DNA of 64,000 nucleotides from Pieris napi (lineage: Eukaryota > Arthropoda > Insecta > Lepidoptera > Pieridae). Under the pieces are notes generated by a model, which saw only the letters and a program-made list of their open reading frames with translations, did no database searches and was not told the origin of the DNA. Location of the stretch: contig NC_062241.1 of the NCBI RefSeq assembly GCF_905475465.1, positions 4,030,001 through 4,094,000 of the forward strand, given 5' to 3'. The position numbers were made by a program, and so were the translations under genes. Positions 59,229 through 64,000 of the stretch are shown here, one piece after another; position 1 is the stretch's first letter; each line of letters begins with the position of its first letter.

Positions 59229-60027
59229 ATTTAATTTTATATATTTTATCGATTTCAGTTCAATTAGTTTTACTACAGTGCAAAGAACTCTTGATCTTCT
59301 AAGTTTTATCACGATTGTTAGCGTTTTGAGAACATATTACAGTTTTTAGTAAAAATTGTTTATTGCAGAACATATATATAAACTATTACACCGATCATAC
59401 TATTTGTTTATTTTATAGATCACATACACAACATATTATAATAAATAGAACACGTAAAATTGTACATTCTTGACATTATGTCAATACTGACAACAATATA
59501 TATAAATAAAAATTAAATGCTGTTCGTTTGTCTAGTTTAAAGCTGTTCCTAGCTGAAAAATATTATTTGATGTCTTTTGTCTTTTTAGAAAACAAAATTG
59601 TCATTCATAGATGCCTTCAGAAATTTGTGTTTCATTGATGTAGTACGAGGTCTCTTTGTCTCTTTGGCCTGTTTTATTGTATTAAGTCTTGAGACAAATA
59701 TATGTAGGTAGAAAATAAATTCTAGAAAAAATATAATTCAAAGTATAAAAGTGATAACCCTACGAGTGAATAATAGATCATGATTCCACAAGATGAAGGG
59801 AGAATCTGTGCTAAGTTAATCCTTAGCGATGTGTATTATGGCGACTGCTCTTTGGGGATCATTTTACTAACTAACGGTTGTCCGTAGATACCAACCTTAC
59901 TATAAAGGTTTGTTTCAAAACCTTACAACAATAATAAAAGGCTCACTTAAGGCGACGTGAGTTCACGATAAAAATCCTTGTACACTCATGGGCCTATAAG
60001 ACTTTATACAAGGCAGTTAATACAAAT
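59229..60027. other. Spacer between two oppositely oriented TFG copies
   Basis: AT-rich with no frame or named repeat. With its flanks it lies in the loop of an inverted repeat formed by the ~200-bp 3' ends of the two TFG copies. Confidence 0.5.
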
Positions 60028-60506
60028 AAAAAAGGGTGCGTGTACTTATGTACGCGCGTAAGAAGTTATACTTCGACATTATTCAAAATAGTTTTTGATT
60101 GCATGCAAATAATTAATTACAATTAAATAATCAAAGACTGGAAAAGGAGTCATTATAGTCAATAAAGTTCAGTTTACATTTGAAAAATTAAATAAATAAA
60201 TATTTATTAATATTATGTTTATATTTATTATTATTTTCTAATATTAATTAGTATTGATTTAAATATTCAATTTAAATCACTTCTGATTATAATTCAGACG
60301 CACATATAAAATTCGCACTTGTATAATGAAAACACCTGTTTTAAATGTAGAAACTCAAAGCATGTGGATAAATATTATAAATATAAATATATAGTGAACA
60401 GAGGCGGCGCTAATAATGTTAATTTTGTGTCACGGTGCGCGCGCATCGTAAAATTTCACTCTCATCAATTTTTCATAACGCGCCTAAAGAAGTATAACTT
60501 CAAAAA
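60028..60506 (-). mobile_element. TFG element, internally deleted copy (479 bp), inverted
   Basis: Minus-strand copy. The 3' terminus is at 60028-60225 (AAAAAAGGGTGCGTGTACTT at its edge) and the 5' terminus at about 60420-60506 (complement reads TTTTTGAAGTTATACTTCTT). The middle is AT-rich and unlike the interiors of the other two copies. Confidence 0.75.
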
Positions 60507-60539
60507 TCCCCTCACATTAAAAAATAGTATTTAAAGCCT

Positions 60540-60945
60540 TGTGTCCAACGATCCATGACCGCCGGGCTACCTGAACCATTAAGCCATGAAGGTTTAAAAT
60601 GTTTTGCGCCCACCTTAGGGCCGTGAAACACATCTCTTCAAATTCTACCGCATCTATCATGGAGAGTGTTCTTAATTGCTCGAATAATACACAGCTGAGT
60701 ATCATCGGATGTCAAAGCAGAATACAAAATTCCACCCGTATCACCTCGACGTCCGTCGTTCCACAACTAAGCATTTTTTATATGCCGCGCACCACCGCTA
60801 TGTGGAACCAGCTACTGAAGTATATCCGAACCAATACGGCTTAGAGTCCTTCAAGCTCTGCTAGCCCTCTGGTATTAAGAGTTTCTGCGGTAACTTAACA
60901 TCGGGTGAGCCTCCTGCCCGTTTGTTATATTAAAATTGCTAATGT
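60540..60945 (+). mobile_element. LINE-G 3' end with coding remnant
   Basis: Coding relics in shifting frames (EYKFHPYHLDVRRS, EVYPNQYGLESFKLC) lead into the tail 'cttaacatcgggtgagcctc' and 'ctgcccgttt'. This is the copy that links the recurrent tail block to a LINE reading frame (the 'YHLDV...VFP..Y.L..FK' pattern of jockey/CR1-like C-termini). Confidence 0.6.
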
Positions 60946-61654
60946 TTAAGCAAAAGAGAACTTAGGATGAACATTTGCTAGTACAAATCAAGTACGTGCT
61001 ATGAAATCCTTTTCCAACCGGTTTCGAAGTGGGTGTGATTCGCAATATCATTATAAATGCGTAACTAATTGCAAAATTAAACGGAACGAGTTTAAATCAT
61101 GATTCACTAAAATAGCTTTATGAATCATTTAGTCGCAGTTAAGTGGTCGTAAGCTTAGACAATAATGTCAACTTCCTCGACAATGCGCCAATTCACAGTG
61201 AAACGTATCGCCGCTCGAGCGTTAACTTACACTATACTAATATATTTGTTAAGGGGAAGCTTCATTATGGTATAAGGTATCTTTGCCTTTGTCTCTTTTT
61301 CCTTTTCTATTTAATAATGCCTGCGTACAGGTGCCAATTAGTTGGCAACTTTATGAGACGGTAGGCATTCTTTATGACAGACCATACATTATAGATTTGT
61401 GTTATTTGTTAAATTAATTTTTATATTTGTGGTAAAAAATATTATTTCTACCTTGATTAGTCGATCGTTTGAAATATTTTGGCCAGCAATTCAGCTAAAA
61501 TTAATTCATCATTCGAAATTACCGCTATGCGTAACGTCAAAATTATGTTAGTTATATTGTTAATTAGTGATATTGTTGAATATTATTTTGGCTAGTGTTT
61601 CAAATGTAGTTAGAATATAGGTATTCACAAAATATTTGTTTTTACATAACTGGG
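60946..61654. other. Unassigned DNA
   Basis: A 73-codon frame at 61143-61364 has no domain. Otherwise AT-rich. Confidence 0.4.
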
Positions 61655-61860
61655 GCAAACGGGCAGGAGGTTCATCTGATGTTAAGTGATACCCCTGCCC
61701 ATGGTCACTCACACCGCCAGAAGGCACGTAAGTACGTTGCCGTTGGGTTCCACATAGTAGTGATGCGCAAAAAATGGCTTGAAAAACGCTCTTGACGAAC
61801 ATCGAGGTGATACGGGTGGTATTCTGCCTCGATATCCGATGAATGATCCGTTTTAACTGC
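61655..61860 (-). mobile_element. LINE-G 3' end with coding remnant, inverted
   Basis: On the minus strand the coding relic reads EAEYHPYHLDV...TTMWNPT, followed by the tail block ('gggcaaacgggcaggaggtt' on the plus strand at its far end). It is colinear with 60690-60930. Confidence 0.6.
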
Positions 61861-62539
61861 GACACTCATCCAAAAATAGTACTTAAAGATTGGAACGGAT
61901 TAAGCTTCCCCTTAACATCCATTTTCGAGCTTCATATTATTTGGAGTACATCATGGCTCTTTGATCTCAGCGACAATCCAAACTCAATCTTATACCAACA
62001 CTCAATAGTCGATATTTCGTTTTAGCAATAATTGTATGGTTAGTATCATTTCTATTTTGATACAGTATCGTTATACTGAAATGTACTCTGTGCAATTATA
62101 ATTGAGCTTAGTTTGCTCTGTGGCTCTCGAGAGTGTGTGTGACAGGAGGCATAATTGGCGAGAAATGGAGTAAATGTAGTCGTAACAGGTTCGTAATCGC
62201 TCGACTTTGAACCGCGAAGCGCTTTGATTTAGTGTAAAAGCTCTGAAACGAAATACTGATGAATACCTCTGTAATGTATGAATGTGACGTTCACTACGGC
62301 ATCGTACGTTTTCCGTCGCCATCGTTACCACAGATAATGCATGAAATTATCATTTACAATTCACAGTTAGTAATTTGAAGGGGCATTAATTGATTTACGT
62401 AATATCGTGACAACTTTTTGGTATTTTAAATAATAATTTATTCCATTAAGATAGCACAGATCCATTTATGTACAACTTTAGTTCTAATTTCAGTACCAAC
62501 ATGAGCAACAAATTAAATTTTTTCAATTGATTGGAATTT
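61861..62539. other. Unassigned DNA
   Basis: An 86-codon minus-strand frame at 62071-62331 has no recognised domain. No RNA gene seen. Confidence 0.4.
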
Positions 62540-62706
62540 GGAAACATCGTGTGGAAACCGGCTTGCCTTAGACCCAAAAAGTTGACGGCGTGTATCAGGA
62601 GGCTAATCCCCTATTCCTATTAGATTGAAAAATGATCATGAAACACATTCAGAAATCTGAGGCCCAGACCTAAAAAGGTTGTAGCGCCACTGATTTATTT
62701 TATTTA
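62540..62706 (+). repeat. SINE-A, 5'-truncated
   Basis: It begins inside the body ('gaaacatcgtgtggaaaccg') and keeps the full 3' part ('aatgatcatgaaacacattc', 'aaaaaggttgtagcgccact', 'gatttatttta'). The tRNA-like head is absent. Confidence 0.75.
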
Positions 62707-63525
62707 TTTAGAGGCATGGTCTTGTTCGACTCCAAAGATTTTTGGACTGTTACATGTCGGTATGTCATTTTATTTTTCGTACAATAATTGTGCGCATTAA
62801 AAGACACGGCCGAGTCTTGAGAATCAGATGGTTTACTCCTGGTGTGTAAAAAAATGCGTCATAAATTCTATAACATGTGCCCTTTTATCATTAGTGATAA
62901 ATTTGCAAACAGGTCTTACAAATGACTATTCGAGACGCTCTTTAATTGGTATTTATCGTGAATTTGAAGGGAAAGGGTTGGCCCGTTTATTAAAGGACCA
63001 ATTTAACCCACAGAACATAAAACCTATATCATTGTTTTCTTTCCATCTCCCTTCCTCGATTGATGTAACGTATTATTTCTCTCTTATTGAGCGACGGGGG
63101 TTTGACAAAACTAAGGGATCGAGGCCAGGGGTGACTTCGATAAAAATTATCGATATTATGACCCGAAAATATATCTATACCAATATAAGAGGAAAGATTT
63201 GATTGTTTGTTTGCGTTGAATAGACTCCGAACCTAGTGGACGGATTTGAATAATTATCTCACTATTAGAATCCTGCATTATTCCTTATAGGATATTTGGA
63301 AAATTGGATGATGACGATAAAAAATAAAATTAGTTATTATTATTATCCCTTATGAAAATAGGCTGCAGAGTGTTTTCAAAAAGTTAGGTATCCGCATGAA
63401 ACCGCAAATCTATGAAAAAATACCAAAAAACTGTATATCGCGTACGCGAAACTAATTTTAATAGAGCAGTGATGTAGGTACTACAGTTTTATAAAAAACA
63501 TCAGTATCTATGTAAGTCCGAGATA
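62707..63525. other. Unassigned DNA
   Basis: A 124-codon forward frame at 62828-63202 is open but has no recognised domain, start context or splice structure. It is treated as chance. Confidence 0.4.
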
Positions 63526-63745
63526 TGTTTATTTGTTTATAAAAGCTTGCCAACGCTCGGCACACATTCATTGGTACAAGAAAGATAAAATACCTACAAT
63601 ATTTAATGTGACAAGCACTTATAGGAAAGCATAAACAAAAATATTTAACTATAAAAACTTAAGGAAAATCAATTTCGAAGTGTGAGGGGAGCAACTATGT
63701 ACATATTTAGCTCGTTTATCAGGATTCTCAATCTATATATCGGTT
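63526..63745 (-). mobile_element. LINE-C 3' tail, inverted
   Basis: It contains 'aaaagcttgccaacgctcgg', 'cacacattcattggtacaag', 'aatgtgacaagcacttatag' and 'tcgtttatcaggattctcaa', the complement of the tails at 50980 and 56406. Confidence 0.7.
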
Positions 63746-64000
63746 TATTACATATTTAATAATATAAAGCCGTGCGAAGTCGGGAGTTTTTGCGTTCAAT
63801 TTTTATAAAATAGTTTCCAGTGTCTTATTTATTTGATTTTAGTATCTATATTTCATATATATAAAAACGGTATATTAAACAAAACCATAAAATAGTTCTC
63901 AGTAATTTAAAAATAATAATAATTTAAACAACAAACTTTTGTAGTGAAGACTTAGATTAAGATGACCTACGTTAAAATACTATAAAAGTCACCCTTGTAT

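Noticed and set aside
62828..63202. 124-codon forward open frame as a gene
   Set aside because: No recognisable domain, no start or splice context, and composition like the AT-rich flanks.
34558..64000. Search for upstream exons of the NK7-type gene, especially homeodomain residues 1-44, on the minus strand
   Set aside because: No minus-strand frame ending in a TETQ-like codon run at a GT donor was found by eye. The exon is probably beyond the window, but a profile search would be needed to exclude a short exon.

Overview
This is a 64-kb stretch of AT-rich animal nuclear DNA, most likely from a moth or butterfly (Lepidoptera). That assignment rests on inference: insect-type homeobox exons, tRNA-headed SINEs ending in a 'cagtggcgctacaa'-type tail (read on the minus strand), LINE tails of the 'gcaaacgggcaggagg' type, and a piggyBac element. 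Host coding DNA is sparse. I can support only two host genes, each by its terminal exon.

At the left edge (1046-1477, plus strand) is the last exon of an NK6-class homeobox gene (HGTX/Nkx6). It starts inside homeodomain helix 3. An in-frame TGA at 1241-1243 is followed by 77 more open codons in the same frame, which suggests either stop-codon readthrough or a cryptic 57-nt intron. At 34156-34557 (minus strand) is the last exon of a second NK-type homeobox gene, best matched to NK7/NK7.1. The two genes face tail to tail across 33 kb. The upstream exons of both lie outside the window or were not recognised, so much of 34.6-64 kb is probably NK7 intron or upstream DNA.

Everything else is intergenic or intronic DNA filled with mobile elements. 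Retroelements: a 5'-truncated jockey-like LINE (3.96-5.69 kb) and scattered 3' tails of the same family; a degraded LINE with an R2-type restriction-like endonuclease (15.26-17.21 kb); fragments of at least three further LINE families; about eleven tRNA-derived SINEs. DNA transposons: a complete 2.5-kb piggyBac element with an apparently intact two-exon transposase (44.72-47.22 kb); a deleted PIF/Harbinger element (49.43-50.05 kb); a Tc1/mariner remnant (34.84-35.45 kb); hAT-like and other MITEs near 28 kb; a 1.6-kb element with mirrored hairpin-forming motif arrays (31.41-32.99 kb); a 2.4-kb near-perfect palindrome (41.75-44.18 kb); and a 2-kb element carrying a spliced Myb/SANT-type gene (57.26-59.23 kb), with two internally deleted relatives at 29.1 and 60.0 kb.

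Several insertions are nested with visible target duplications (27.96-28.12 kb and 56.4-56.7 kb), which gives a relative chronology. I found no convincing tRNA, rRNA or other stable RNA gene and no CRISPR array. Names such as SINE-A, LINE-J, LINE-G, LINE-C and TFG are local labels used only here.
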